From Corynebacterium massiliense DSM 45435 (GTDB taxonomy: Bacteria > Actinomycetota > Actinomycetes > Mycobacteriales > Mycobacteriaceae): a stretch of DNA of 64,000 bases. The notes under the pieces are model-generated. The model was not told the origin of the DNA and searched no databases. It saw only the letters and a program-made list of their open reading frames with translations. Location of the stretch: NCBI RefSeq assembly GCF_028609805.1, contig NZ_CP063189.1, positions 1,922,001 to 1,986,000 on the forward strand. The letters run 5' to 3'. This document shows, one piece after another, positions 45,694-55,051 of the stretch. The number at the start of each line of letters is the position of its first letter. Position 1 is the first letter of the stretch. Made by a program: the position numbers and the translations under genes.

Positions 45694-48600
45694 CTATTCG
45701 AATACGTCGGCAACGTATGAGAATTTCTCACGTTGCATTTTGTCAACGACAGTAGCTGCTTCGTTTTCCGATACGCCTCGGGTATCGGCCACTATCGACA
45801 CGAAGGTTTGGCGAACTGCAGGAGCAAGGCGGCGTGCATCCCCGCATACCAAAACCTTCGCGCCCCGTTCGCATAGGCTTGCTACCTCATTTCGATCCTC
45901 CCAAAGACGGTGCTGAACGTAGCGAATACGACCGGTCTCGCCATCGACGGGGTGGCGCGAAAAAGCAGGCCGAACGTCCACAATATTTGCTTCTTCCAAA
46001 GTGCGAAGCTCATCCGAGTAAAGAAAATCAGATTTCTCACCATGGCATCCGTAGTAGAGAACAGCCTTAGGTTCAGATGGTTTCCTTGGAGCTTCGACTG
46101 GATTAGCCGCCAAGTCCTGAAGAAACGCTCGCAATGGAGCAATACCCGTACCCGCACCAATAAGTATCGCAGGGGCAGTAGGTTCTTTGTCCGGCTTGAA
46201 GGCAGGGTTACCGGCTACAACTCGGACCTGGATTTTACTACCAACCTCCAAGTTCGCGAGGTAGGTCGATGCTACTCCCGCAAAATTACCATAGCCCGAC
46301 CAGGCAGGCTCATCAATTACTGAGAAGGTGATAGCCGGTGTGTTATTCCCGCGACTCGACGACGAAGAAATGGAGTACTTACGAGGTGAGAGGGGTTCCA
46401 AATTTTCCAGAAAATTAGTCAAATCTGGACGAATCGACGGGTACATCTCCAGTAAGTCCAGGAGACTAACGCGACGATCCAAAATCTCATTCTGGTACAG
46501 CGGGCCAGCAAGCTCCTGAATATCAGACTTTTCTGGAGGGCAGGGGCATTCTTCGGCGAGTTTAGAAATAAGCCGTTGCGTAGGAATGGTCGAAAGATTC
46601 ACATAATCTGCAAATATTTCCCGGTATGTAACGGGCGTGTTTGACGGCAAGAAAGCATGATCCGATCTAACAATAACGCGATCATCACCTAACAAACCGA
46701 ACGTTTTTAGTGCCCGTTCAACTAGATCCGGGTTGTTCCGAGGCAAAATTTCCAGATAGTCACCCGTTTCGAAAGTGACGCTACCCGGCAGTTTTACCTC
46801 CAGATGCATTTTGGTACGGATTGGGCCGTTGTCATCGTTGGTAGAGGACAGTACTGCCTTATCCGTGACTTGAGCGGCTACGTACTGCGCATCCGTAGCA
46901 CCGGAGCCATATTTCGCTGCGTTGAGGAAATGGGACCGGTTTGTTGAACCCTCGAGAACTAACTTTTCACGCTCGTAATCGTGATGGTCGACATCGTAAT
47001 TTTCAGCGACCGTATTCCACAGTTCTTCAGACCAGTCTTGGAACGCGCCCAGGTGGTCCCCTCTTACGTCCGCGGCGCCACGTTCGACTAAACGATATGC
47101 ACCACATTCGTTAAGAAGTTCGTCCACCAGAGTCGGCACTCTCTGAAAAGTAGAGGCCCACTCACTATTGCCGCTGCCGAATACCGCGTAGTTCACGCCA
47201 GTCAAATCGGGATCATTGACTGAAAGCCATTCGAGGAATTGTGCAGCATTATCTGGTGGCAAGCCCTCATAGGAAGAGGTGACTATTAAGACCGGGTCAC
47301 CACACTGCAGGTTGTCGACAGCTTCATCGAGGTCCATTACCTCGACGTCATATCCCTGACGGAAAGCAAAACGCTCAAGTTTTTTCGCAAAGGTGAGACA
47401 CGTACCGGCGTTAGATCCGACAGCTATCTGGATAGTGTGCCCATTGGGCTGAACGTCCGAGAGAGGGAGGGATAAATCTTCTTTACGATCTTCATTCTCG
47501 CGACGAGCTCGCCTGCCGGTAAACTCATGTCCCGGCCGGTTATGAACCTTCACCAGAAGATCTTTGGGCTTGGAAGTCAACCCATCAATGACGTCGAGTT
47601 CGTACTCAGGATCAGCAAATTCAAAATCGAAGTGCTGAACCATTAACGCCAAGACCATAGTTGCTTCCTGCAGCGCAAACGCTCGGCCTAGGCATGATCG
47701 TTGACCGTTTCCGAATGGTTTCCACGCATGCTGTGGTATGTCTTTCGCGTTCTCAAAATCAAACCGTTCAGGCCGGAATTCTTCAGGAGAATCCCAGACG
47801 TCGGGATCACGGTGCACCCTCCCAAGCAGTACAAGCAACATGTCGTCGGGCTTGACCGTGACACCTTCATGTTTAGCGTCTTTACCGATGACCGTTTCTT
47901 CGTACGAACTAACCGCAAACGCTGGTGCGGTAGGGTAAAGCCTCAATCCCTCTCGCAACACTTGGTCGAGGTAACCGAGTTCTTTGAGATCCGAGTAATC
48001 AGGGAACCTACCGCCGAGAACGCGGTCGACAATTTCCCGGGCTTTCTTAAAGACCCGAGGGTTTTTAATAAGCTCGTACACGACGAAACTCAGCAAACCA
48101 GATGTTGTCTCGTGACCTGCAATCAGGAACGTAATCAGCTGATATCGGAGGTTCTCATCGGAAAGCTTAGCACCCGTTTTCGGATCCTTAGCTTCCAACA
48201 TGACGTCTAGGACGTCTCGGTTTTCCGTGGTACGTGGGTTTTCCTTCCTTTCGGCGATGAGGGAATCAACCGTGTCCTTCATCGTCGTTATATCTCGGTC
48301 GTATCGACGCGTTCCTGGGACGTTTAGCTTGTTTAACACATCAGGCATGTGAGAACGCTTACCTGAATCTTTGAGCCCGTTCGCCATCGCGGCGACAAAC
48401 GGGTGCAGCTTCTCGGAATAGAAGGAGTTAAAGCGGTAGCTGAAAGAACAGAGTGCAATTGTATCCAGCGTCAATCGCGTGCAATCTCCCGGTATATCGA
48501 CAGGATCATCGCTGCGCGTACGAGCCCATTTGAACATAAGTTGCTCAGCAATATCCGTCATACCTTCATACATTTCCCGTAAGGCAGCCGGATTAAATGC

Positions 48601-48924
48601 CGGCATTAGGATACGGTGTGCCTGGCCCCATTCTGGTTCGTCGTAGTAGGACGTGAAGAGCCCGTTACCTGCAAACGTGCGGATAGCCTCAAGCGACGGA
48701 TGAATTGCTTTGTGAAAGCGTTTCTGGTCACATAACTCGTGGGTGAGGCGGTGGGAGCCGATAATGTACAGAGGAGGTTGCCCCGGCAGATCATGTAGGA
48801 ATATTTCCCCGTACTTGTCCCCTAGCTCGGTCTGGGACTTCACTAGATTGTTCGGGTTAACACTGTATGCAGTCCCGATCACTGGTAGAGATTTGGGACC
48901 GGGAACTTGGCTTCGATCCACCAT
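45694..48924 (-). CDS. Self-sufficient cytochrome P450 / NADPH-P450 reductase fusion (CYP102-like)
   Basis: 1076 aa, close to the 1049 of P450 BM3. The heme domain (about 1-470) has 'FLIAGHETTSGLLSF' (I-helix, identical over this stretch to BM3), 'LREGLRLYPTAPAF' (ExxR) and 'FGNGQRSCLGR' (heme ligand Cys411). The FMN domain begins near 'AVGSNAGTCLTFAKKL', the FAD part has 'RKYSISSSSS' and the NADPH part 'GAGTGIAPLRAFLQD'. BM3 Phe87 appears kept (GLFTS, Phe90), but the Arg47 position is Gln and the C-terminal FAD-shielding Trp is Phe. AGGAG lies six bases before ATG 48924. A fatty-acid hydroxylase role is expected from family. Confidence 0.93.
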   Translation of the reverse strand: MVDRSQVPGPKSLPVIGTAYSVNPNNLVKSQTELGDKYGEIFLHDLPGQPPLYIIGSHRLTHELCDQKRFHKAIHPSLEAIRTFAGNGLFTSYYDEPEWGQAHRILMPAFNPAALREMYEGMTDIAEQLMFKWARTRSDDPVDIPGDCTRLTLDTIALCSFSYRFNSFYSEKLHPFVAAMANGLKDSGKRSHMPDVLNKLNVPGTRRYDRDITTMKDTVDSLIAERKENPRTTENRDVLDVMLEAKDPKTGAKLSDENLRYQLITFLIAGHETTSGLLSFVVYELIKNPRVFKKAREIVDRVLGGRFPDYSDLKELGYLDQVLREGLRLYPTAPAFAVSSYEETVIGKDAKHEGVTVKPDDMLLVLLGRVHRDPDVWDSPEEFRPERFDFENAKDIPQHAWKPFGNGQRSCLGRAFALQEATMVLALMVQHFDFEFADPEYELDVIDGLTSKPKDLLVKVHNRPGHEFTGRRARRENEDRKEDLSLPLSDVQPNGHTIQIAVGSNAGTCLTFAKKLERFAFRQGYDVEVMDLDEAVDNLQCGDPVLIVTSSYEGLPPDNAAQFLEWLSVNDPDLTGVNYAVFGSGNSEWASTFQRVPTLVDELLNECGAYRLVERGAADVRGDHLGAFQDWSEELWNTVAENYDVDHHDYEREKLVLEGSTNRSHFLNAAKYGSGATDAQYVAAQVTDKAVLSSTNDDNGPIRTKMHLEVKLPGSVTFETGDYLEILPRNNPDLVERALKTFGLLGDDRVIVRSDHAFLPSNTPVTYREIFADYVNLSTIPTQRLISKLAEECPCPPEKSDIQELAGPLYQNEILDRRVSLLDLLEMYPSIRPDLTNFLENLEPLSPRKYSISSSSSRGNNTPAITFSVIDEPAWSGYGNFAGVASTYLANLEVGSKIQVRVVAGNPAFKPDKEPTAPAILIGAGTGIAPLRAFLQDLAANPVEAPRKPSEPKAVLYYGCHGEKSDFLYSDELRTLEEANIVDVRPAFSRHPVDGETGRIRYVQHRLWEDRNEVASLCERGAKVLVCGDARRLAPAVRQTFVSIVADTRGVSENEAATVVDKMQREKFSYVADVFE

Positions 48925-49005
48925 AAAGTCTCCTAAGCAACTTTGATTTTACGCGCTGGGATTCAACCACCAAGCTCTAAGCCTGAAGGAATTTGGTTGG
49001 GTCTT

Positions 49006-49158
49006 TTAGAAGAAGTAATCCACTATGTGCTGCACGTCCGGATACACGTTCAAGGTTCGCCCGATGGGGTCATCGAGTTGCAAGGATCCCACTACTTCGA
49101 TGGGGGCGGTGGTCAAAGGGTAGTTGGATACAATCTCCATTAGCCATGGAATATCCAT
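49006..49158 (-). CDS. Small ORF (50 aa) between the esterase and the P450
   Basis: ATG 49158 preceded by AGGAAGAGAGAG, stop TAA 49006-49008; too short for most gene callers. The product begins MDIPWLMEIV and ends DVQHIVDYFF, with no signal peptide or obvious membrane helix. It lies in the operon order SGNH esterase - this ORF - CYP102-like gene, same strand, 31 bases after the esterase stop. It has no recognisable family. It could be a small accessory protein or the remnant of a larger gene. Confidence 0.5.
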   Translation of the reverse strand: MDIPWLMEIVSNYPLTTAPIEVVGSLQLDDPIGRTLNVYPDVQHIVDYFF

Positions 49159-49189
49159 CAAGACTCTCTCTTCCTAAGCGTTATAGGTT

Positions 49190-50203
49190 CTATGCGTTAT
49201 AGGTGTCAGCCAGACGGTTCGCGTAGTATTCGTTACCCGCATCCGTCAGGTGGAACGTGAAGTTATGCGGAGAATCATCGAAGATCGAGGCGCTTAAACG
49301 ATCCGGGTTCGTGCTGCACCCGTTATTATTGTTCGCCAGGTTAATTTCAGAAACCATGTCCAGGAACTCTACGCCGTGCTGTTCAGAGACTCGCCTCTGG
49401 GAATTCCGTAGTTCATCCTGATAGTAGGAAACGAACGGGAAGTACCAGCGGGAAACTACTCCGAACATGTTCGTAGGACAGGTGTGGTTAGCCCCGTCAG
49501 TTTGATCAGGTAGACCAGTCATTACGATCTTTGCATTCGGAGCAGCTTCTCTGATGCGGTCGATAGCCCGGCCGACCTCACGATCGTACCGACGGTTGCG
49601 CTCTTCTTGCCCCATTTCCGGACCGTTGCCTGGCTGGTAAAAGTCATTAATACCGATAGAAACCGTCACCAGCCTGGTTCGCCCGTCGAGATTCCCTTCA
49701 TTGAGGGCTTGATCGACCTGGTCGTTTAGGGTGTTGTGAGGGATCGGATCGTTGTCTCCACTCGGGGTGAACGCCGTAGAGCCGCCGCAGGAGTAATCCG
49801 CAAGACGCAAACCGGTTTTTTCGGCTGTCCTCGATGGAAAATTACCTACTCCTTGAGCGCATCGACCGTCACGAATGGTGGGCCACTCGTAGTCTGGGAC
49901 CTGTTTTTTAATACGGCTTGCAAGGATATCGATCTGCCCTGGATTAGCGGCCACCGAATCACCGAAGGAAACGTAGCTCTCCTCTACATTCTGGTTCGGT
50001 AGCTCTCCAGGCTGCAGGCGCGGCTGAGGTAGCTGGATGGGCACCCGTCCAGGAAGTTCGTTCAACTGTTGCGCTGCGTCGATAGGAGGGAGATCCGGAA
50101 ATTGCACCGACCCGGCTGGCTGCTCCTGCGCATTAACCGGAGCTGTTAGCAGCCCCACCGTGATCATACTAACCGCCGTAGTTCCGGCGATACGCTTCTT
50201 CAC
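49190..50203 (-). CDS. Secreted SGNH/GDSL hydrolase
   Basis: 337 aa from GTG 50203 (GAGAGG upstream). The signal peptide ends near residue 25 (VNAQ). 'VSFGDSVAANPG' is block I with the catalytic Ser, 'DYSCGGST' block II, 'IGINDFYQP' block III and 'FHLTDAGNEYYA' block V with Asp/His. Probably a lipid esterase at the cell surface. First gene of the minus-strand island operon, divergent from marR. Confidence 0.88.
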   Translation of the reverse strand: MKKRIAGTTAVSMITVGLLTAPVNAQEQPAGSVQFPDLPPIDAAQQLNELPGRVPIQLPQPRLQPGELPNQNVEESYVSFGDSVAANPGQIDILASRIKKQVPDYEWPTIRDGRCAQGVGNFPSRTAEKTGLRLADYSCGGSTAFTPSGDNDPIPHNTLNDQVDQALNEGNLDGRTRLVTVSIGINDFYQPGNGPEMGQEERNRRYDREVGRAIDRIREAAPNAKIVMTGLPDQTDGANHTCPTNMFGVVSRWYFPFVSYYQDELRNSQRRVSEQHGVEFLDMVSEINLANNNNGCSTNPDRLSASIFDDSPHNFTFHLTDAGNEYYANRLADTYNA

Positions 50204-50403
50204 TTCGTACCTCTCTCTTTAGTGCACCTGCATCTCGAACGCCGCAGACCTCGAGTCATTTCTGCGACCCCATTGAGACTATCAGCCCTGACCCACCAAA
50301 TGTTACGCTTCGAATCACCGACGATACGAGCCTGAGGTATATTCCCACCCCCATTCTATTAGGAACCCTAGCTTCTCCGCCTGGCCAACCGTAGGCTACC
50401 CCA

Positions 50404-50442
50404 ATAATATATTGACCCCATAGGTGGTCTATGGTCATAGAC
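50404..50442 (+). promoter_or_regulatory. Divergent promoter and candidate MarR operator
   Basis: A TAATAT-like -10 element lies near 50404-50412. GTCTATG-GT-CATAGAC (50427-50442) is a perfect 7-bp inverted repeat ending one base before the ATG at 50443. This position suits an autoregulatory MarR operator that could also control the divergent esterase/P450 operon from the 227-base gap. Confidence 0.5.
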
Positions 50443-50907
50443 ATGACAAATACGAACCTGAACGCCATCCCCACGGCTCTCCTGGAGTCCCCCTCGTTTC
50501 AACTCGAGCGAGTGCGGAGACGAACCCGTGAGAAGGTAGAAACAGCACTTGCCGCTAAGAAGACCACACTCCGGGAATATTGGGTTTTGACCTGTCTTGT
50601 CGATGCCGACGCGGCAAGCCAAGCGTTTCTGTCGGAAACCCTTGCCATAGACGCCTCGGACATGGTGCGTCTGATCGACTCGCTGGAAAGCAACGGATGG
50701 GCCAAACGACAACGCGATCCTAAGGACCGCCGACGGCAGATCGTCGCGTCTACAAAGAAAGGATATAAGGCACAGCGGGAGCTGTCGATCCTAGTTTGTG
50801 CGGCGGAAGATGAAGCCCTCGACGACTCCACGTCAAAGCAGTTGAAACACCTCCGCAAACTGGCAAAGGCGATCATTTCCGCCGATACTGAAGAGGGAGC
50901 CTCTTAA
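50443..50907 (+). CDS. MarR-family transcriptional regulator
   Basis: 154 aa from ATG 50443; ATG 50431 is in frame, but lies inside the palindrome with no usable ribosome spacing. The winged helix is recognisable: 'FLSETLAIDASDMVRLIDSLESNGW' (recognition region) and 'RQRDPKDRRRQIVASTKKG' (wing with the MarR DRR motif). MarR proteins often sense fatty or aromatic acids. Its place divergent to the lipid-processing operon suggests it regulates that operon. Composition matches the low-G+C island. Confidence 0.85.
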   Translation: MTNTNLNAIPTALLESPSFQLERVRRRTREKVETALAAKKTTLREYWVLTCLVDADAASQAFLSETLAIDASDMVRLIDSLESNGWAKRQRDPKDRRRQIVASTKKGYKAQRELSILVCAAEDEALDDSTSKQLKHLRKLAKAIISADTEEGAS

Positions 50908-50909
50908 TT

Positions 50910-53900
50910 GTGAACTCGCCCGTCAGTAGTGTAACTGTCCCATCTCAATTCCTTCTGGCCGGGTACGCTCCACGTCCACGCACCCTGTGGGACGTCGTGC
51001 AGACCACGGCGGAGCTGCACCCGGACGCCGCGGCCATCGATGACGGCGAGGTGCTCACCTACGCCGAGCTCATCGCGGACGTGCGCGCGTGGGCGAAGGA
51101 GCTGCACCGCCAGGGTGTCTCCCGCGGCGACCACATCGGCATCCGCATGTCGTCGGGCCAGCGGGAGCTGTACCTCGCCATCTTGTCCATCATGGCCGCC
51201 GGCGCCGCCTACGTACCGGTGGACGTGGACGACCCGGACGAGCGCGCGGACATGGTCTTCGGTGAGGCCGACATCAACGGCGTGTTCACCGACGATGGCT
51301 TCCATATGATCCGCAAAAGCGGCGGCGAGCAGGCCGAACCGCGTCCGGAAGATACCGCGTGGATCATCTTTACGTCCGGCTCGACCGGCAAACCGAAAGG
51401 CGTTGCGGTCAGCCACCGTTCCGCGGCCGCGTTTGTCGATGCCGAGGCGGCCCTTTTCCTCATCCACCACCCGGCAGGCCCGCTGGGCCCGGATGACCGG
51501 GTGCTCGCCGGGCTGTCCGTAGCCTTCGACGCCTCCTGCGAGGAGATGTGGCTTGCCTGGGGCCACGGCGCGTGCCTGGTCCCGGCGCCGCGGTCTCTGG
51601 TGCGCTCCGGCATGGATTTGGGTCCCTGGCTCATCCGTCGCGACATCACGGTGGTTTCCACCGTGCCCACGCTGGCCGGCCTGTGGCCCGCGGAGGCGCT
51701 GGACAATATCCGCCTGCTCATCGTCGGCGGCGAGGCCTGCTCCGAGGAGCTGGTGCGCCGCCTGGCCACCGATGACCGCGAGATGTGGAATACCTACGGC
51801 CCCACCGAAGCCACCGTGGTGGCCAGCGCCGAGAAGATGGAGGCTGGGAAACCGGTATCCATCGGCCTGCCGCTCAACGGCTGGGACCTTGCGGTTATCG
51901 ATGAATCGGGCAACCCCGTCGGCATCGGCGAGCCGGGCGAGCTCGTCATCGGCGGCGTCGGTCTTGCGCGCTACCTCGATCCGGAAAAGGACGCGGAGAA
52001 GTACGCCCCGCTGGAGTCCCTGGGCTGGGAGCGCGCCTACCGCACCGGCGATCACGTGCGTTTGGAAGAAGACGGCCTGTACTTCGTCGGGCGCAAGGAC
52101 GACCAGGTGAAAATCGGCGGCCGCCGCATCGAGCTCGGCGAGGTGAAAGCCAACGTTGCCGCCCTGCCGAACGTGTACAACTCCGCCGTGGCCGTGCAAA
52201 AGACCGGCGCCGGCGAGTCGGTACTGGTGGCCTACGTGTCGCTGGACCGCGCTGACGACGGCTTCGATCACGACGGCGCCCGCGAGCGCCTCGCCGACAC
52301 CATGCCGGCAGCGCTGGTGCCGCGCATCCACGTCATGGACGAGCTGCCCATCCGCACCTCCGGCAAGGTGGACAAGAAGGCGCTGCCCTGGCCGCTGCCG
52401 ACTGCCGATGCCGGCCTCGGTGCGGACGCCGGTGCCCTTACCCCGACGGAAGAGTGGCTCGCCGAGCTGTGGAGCGACGTGCTGGGCGTGTCCATCCCGG
52501 ACGCCAACGTCGACTTTTTCTCCCTGGGCGGCACCTCGCTCGCGGCGGCCACGCTCATCGGCCGCATCCGCGAGCGCTACCCCACCGTGGCGGTGCGCGA
52601 ACTCTACGATTACCCGCGCCTGGGCCAGTTGGCCCAGCACCTCGCGGGCGACGAGGAACCGCGCCGCGCCAGCTCCCGCGCCGGCGCGAAAAACGCTCAG
52701 TCCGGCAAGGCCGGCAAGTCTGGCAAGCCCGGAAAGTCGGGCAGCGCCGCCTCCGCGAGTGCGCCGCACGCCCGAGCCACGGCGCGGCCGAAGCGCCGCG
52801 TAAAACCGGTGAGCGTCGGCACGCGCGCGGCCCAGTTCGCCATCCAGCTGGTGGCCATGACGCTGTCCGGCGCCACCTGGCTGGCGTGGACCATGCTGGG
52901 CATCAACATGGCGGCCGCGGCCGGCGTGCCGTGGGCGCCGCACCAGCCGTGGTGGCTGGTCATCGCGTTCATCATCATCTTCGCCACGCCGCTGGGGCGC
53001 ATCCCCATCGGCGGTTTCGGCGCCCGCGCGATCACCGCCGGTATCACACCCGGGGACTACCCGCGCGGCGGTGCGACGCACCTGCGCATTTGGGCGGCGG
53101 AACGCTGGACGGATGCCTCGGGCGCCCGGTCCATTTCGGGCGCGACCTGGGTGAACAACTACGCCCGCACGCTGGGCGTGCGCATGGGCAAGGGCGTCGA
53201 TCTGCACTCCCTGCCGCCGGTGACGGGCCTGCTCAAGTTGGGCAAGCACGCCGCGGTGGAACCCGAGGTCGATCTCAGCGGCTACTGGCTGGACGGCGAC
53301 GTCCTCCATGTCGGCGCGATCGAGATTGGCAAGAACTCGCGCATTGGCGCGCGGTCGACGCTGTTGCCGGGGGCGAACATCGGCAGTGATGCCCACGTCG
53401 AGTCCGGCTCCACCGTCACGGGTGCAAAGAAGGTGAAGTCGGGCCGACGCTGGTCCGGATCGCCGGCGAAGAAGGTGGGGCGCTCCAAGCACCGCTTCCC
53501 CGACGCGCACCCGGCGCGCCGCCCGTGGTGGGTGCCCTTCTACGGGCTGACCTCGCTCGCGTTCGCGCTGCTGCCGGTCGCGGCACTCGCGGTGGGCGCG
53601 GCGCTCACCGTCTTCCTAGTGGAGCGCACCGGCGGCAACGCGTTCGCCGGCGCCCTCGCCTTCGCGCCGCTGGGTGCGCTTATGGCCTTTGCCACCTACA
53701 CCGCGCTGACGTGGCTCGGCGTGCGCGTGTTTTCGCTGGGCTTAAAGCCGGGGGTCAACCCGGTGCGGTCGGCGGCGGGCTGGCGCCTGTGGGCCGTGTT
53801 CCGCTTGATGGACGATGCCCGCACCCAACTCTTCCCCATGTACGCCGGGCTTATCACCCCGGTGTGGCTGCGCGCGCTCGGCGCGAAGGTGGGCCGCGAC

Positions 53901-54947
53901 GTGGAGGCCTCCACCGCGGTCATGGTGCCGAAGTTCACCGACATCAAGGACGGCTCGTTCCTTGCCGATGACGCCATGGTCGGCGGTTACGAACTCGGCG
54001 GCGGCTGGGTCCGCTCCGGCAAGGCCCGGGTGGACAAGCGCTCCTTCCTCGGCAACTCGGGCGTGCTCACCCCGGGGCGCAAGCTGTCGAAGAACTCGCT
54101 GGTGGCCGTCCTGTCGTCCACGCCGAAGAAGAACAAGCCGGAGTCCAACTGGTGGGGCGCTCCCCCGGAGCGCATGCGCCGCGTGGCCTCCGACTCGGTG
54201 CGCGGCGGCGACGCTGCTTCCGCCGCCGCATCCGCGGCCGAGGCGCGCACCTACCAGCCCGGCGCGGGACTCAAGGTCGCCCGCGGTGTCATCGAGACGC
54301 TCCGGCTCTTCGCCCCCATCGCCTCCGGCATTGTCTTCGCCTTCGTCATCGCCACGCTGGTCTACCTCACCGCCGCGCTCGGCCCGTGGCTGGCCTGGGC
54401 GCTGTCCGGGCTCGTGTTGATGGCCGCCGGTGCGATCGCCGTGGGCGTCACCGTGGTGGCCAAGTGGGTGTGCGTGGGCAAACACCGCCGCGGCGAGCAC
54501 CCGCTGTGGTCGCCGTTCGTGTGGCTCAACGAGCTGCAGGACACCTTCGTCGAGTGCGTGGCCGCGCCGTGGTTCTTCAACCACAACGCCGGCACCGGCG
54601 CGATGAACACGGCCCTGCGCCTGCTCGGCGCGCGCATCGGCCGCGGTGCGTGGGTGGACAGCTACTGGCTGCCGGAGACGGATCTCTGCCACATCGGCCG
54701 CGGCGCCACCGTGGGCCCGGGCACGGTTGTGCAAACGCACCTGTTCCAGGACCGCGTGATGAGCCTGGACGCAGTCACGCTTGGCGATGGCGCCACCCTC
54801 GCCGCCCATTCCGTCGCCCTGCCGGCGGCCCGCATTGCGGAGTCCACCACCATCGAGCCCGGCTCGCTGGTCATGCGCGGCGACCAAGTCCCAGCGCACT
54901 CCGTGTGGCAGGGCAACCCCATCGAGCCGCGCGGTTTCACCGGGTAA
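50910..54947 (+). CDS. Pls/PosA-type nonribosomal peptide synthetase-like protein
   Basis: 1345 aa from GTG 50910, two bases after the marR stop. Adenylation domain (about residues 25-500): 'IIFTSGSTGKPKGV' (A3), 'NTYGPTEATV' (A5), 'YRTGDHVR' (A7), 'KIGGRRIELGEV' (A8) and 'TSGKVDKKALP' (A10). A carrier domain follows with 'FFSLGGTSLAAATL' (phosphopantetheine Ser). The rest, from about 620, has about six hydrophobic segments interleaved with left-handed beta-helix/hexapeptide-like regions, the terminal domain of poly-amino-acid synthetases such as epsilon-polylysine synthetase. There is no condensation or thioesterase domain. The product is unknown. Confidence 0.88.
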   Translation: MNSPVSSVTVPSQFLLAGYAPRPRTLWDVVQTTAELHPDAAAIDDGEVLTYAELIADVRAWAKELHRQGVSRGDHIGIRMSSGQRELYLAILSIMAAGAAYVPVDVDDPDERADMVFGEADINGVFTDDGFHMIRKSGGEQAEPRPEDTAWIIFTSGSTGKPKGVAVSHRSAAAFVDAEAALFLIHHPAGPLGPDDRVLAGLSVAFDASCEEMWLAWGHGACLVPAPRSLVRSGMDLGPWLIRRDITVVSTVPTLAGLWPAEALDNIRLLIVGGEACSEELVRRLATDDREMWNTYGPTEATVVASAEKMEAGKPVSIGLPLNGWDLAVIDESGNPVGIGEPGELVIGGVGLARYLDPEKDAEKYAPLESLGWERAYRTGDHVRLEEDGLYFVGRKDDQVKIGGRRIELGEVKANVAALPNVYNSAVAVQKTGAGESVLVAYVSLDRADDGFDHDGARERLADTMPAALVPRIHVMDELPIRTSGKVDKKALPWPLPTADAGLGADAGALTPTEEWLAELWSDVLGVSIPDANVDFFSLGGTSLAAATLIGRIRERYPTVAVRELYDYPRLGQLAQHLAGDEEPRRASSRAGAKNAQSGKAGKSGKPGKSGSAASASAPHARATARPKRRVKPVSVGTRAAQFAIQLVAMTLSGATWLAWTMLGINMAAAAGVPWAPHQPWWLVIAFIIIFATPLGRIPIGGFGARAITAGITPGDYPRGGATHLRIWAAERWTDASGARSISGATWVNNYARTLGVRMGKGVDLHSLPPVTGLLKLGKHAAVEPEVDLSGYWLDGDVLHVGAIEIGKNSRIGARSTLLPGANIGSDAHVESGSTVTGAKKVKSGRRWSGSPAKKVGRSKHRFPDAHPARRPWWVPFYGLTSLAFALLPVAALAVGAALTVFLVERTGGNAFAGALAFAPLGALMAFATYTALTWLGVRVFSLGLKPGVNPVRSAAGWRLWAVFRLMDDARTQLFPMYAGLITPVWLRALGAKVGRDVEASTAVMVPKFTDIKDGSFLADDAMVGGYELGGGWVRSGKARVDKRSFLGNSGVLTPGRKLSKNSLVAVLSSTPKKNKPESNWWGAPPERMRRVASDSVRGGDAASAAASAAEARTYQPGAGLKVARGVIETLRLFAPIASGIVFAFVIATLVYLTAALGPWLAWALSGLVLMAAGAIAVGVTVVAKWVCVGKHRRGEHPLWSPFVWLNELQDTFVECVAAPWFFNHNAGTGAMNTALRLLGARIGRGAWVDSYWLPETDLCHIGRGATVGPGTVVQTHLFQDRVMSLDAVTLGDGATLAAHSVALPAARIAESTTIEPGSLVMRGDQVPAHSVWQGNPIEPRGFTG

Positions 54948-55016
54948 TCCACGCGGCGCATTCGCCGCCGCGCTCGGTGCCGCTGGCTCATTCTCGCTGG
55001 CTCACTCCGCGGGCAC

Positions 55017-55051
55017 GCTCCCCTCGTCTTCCCGACCAGGGGAGCCTTTTT
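55017..55051 (+). terminator. Terminator after the Pls/PosA gene
   Basis: GCTCCCCT (55017-55024) / AGGGGAGC (55038-55045), followed by CTTTTT. Confidence 0.85.

Noticed and set aside
50431..50442. ATG 50431 as the marR start
   Set aside because: AGGTGG would be only three bases upstream, and the codon lies within the 7-bp palindrome; ATG 50443 is preferred.
50904..53510. 868-codon open frame on the minus strand
   Set aside because: Exact antisense of the Pls/PosA gene in GC-rich DNA; composition (His/Arg/Gly) and lack of any domain show it is a shadow.
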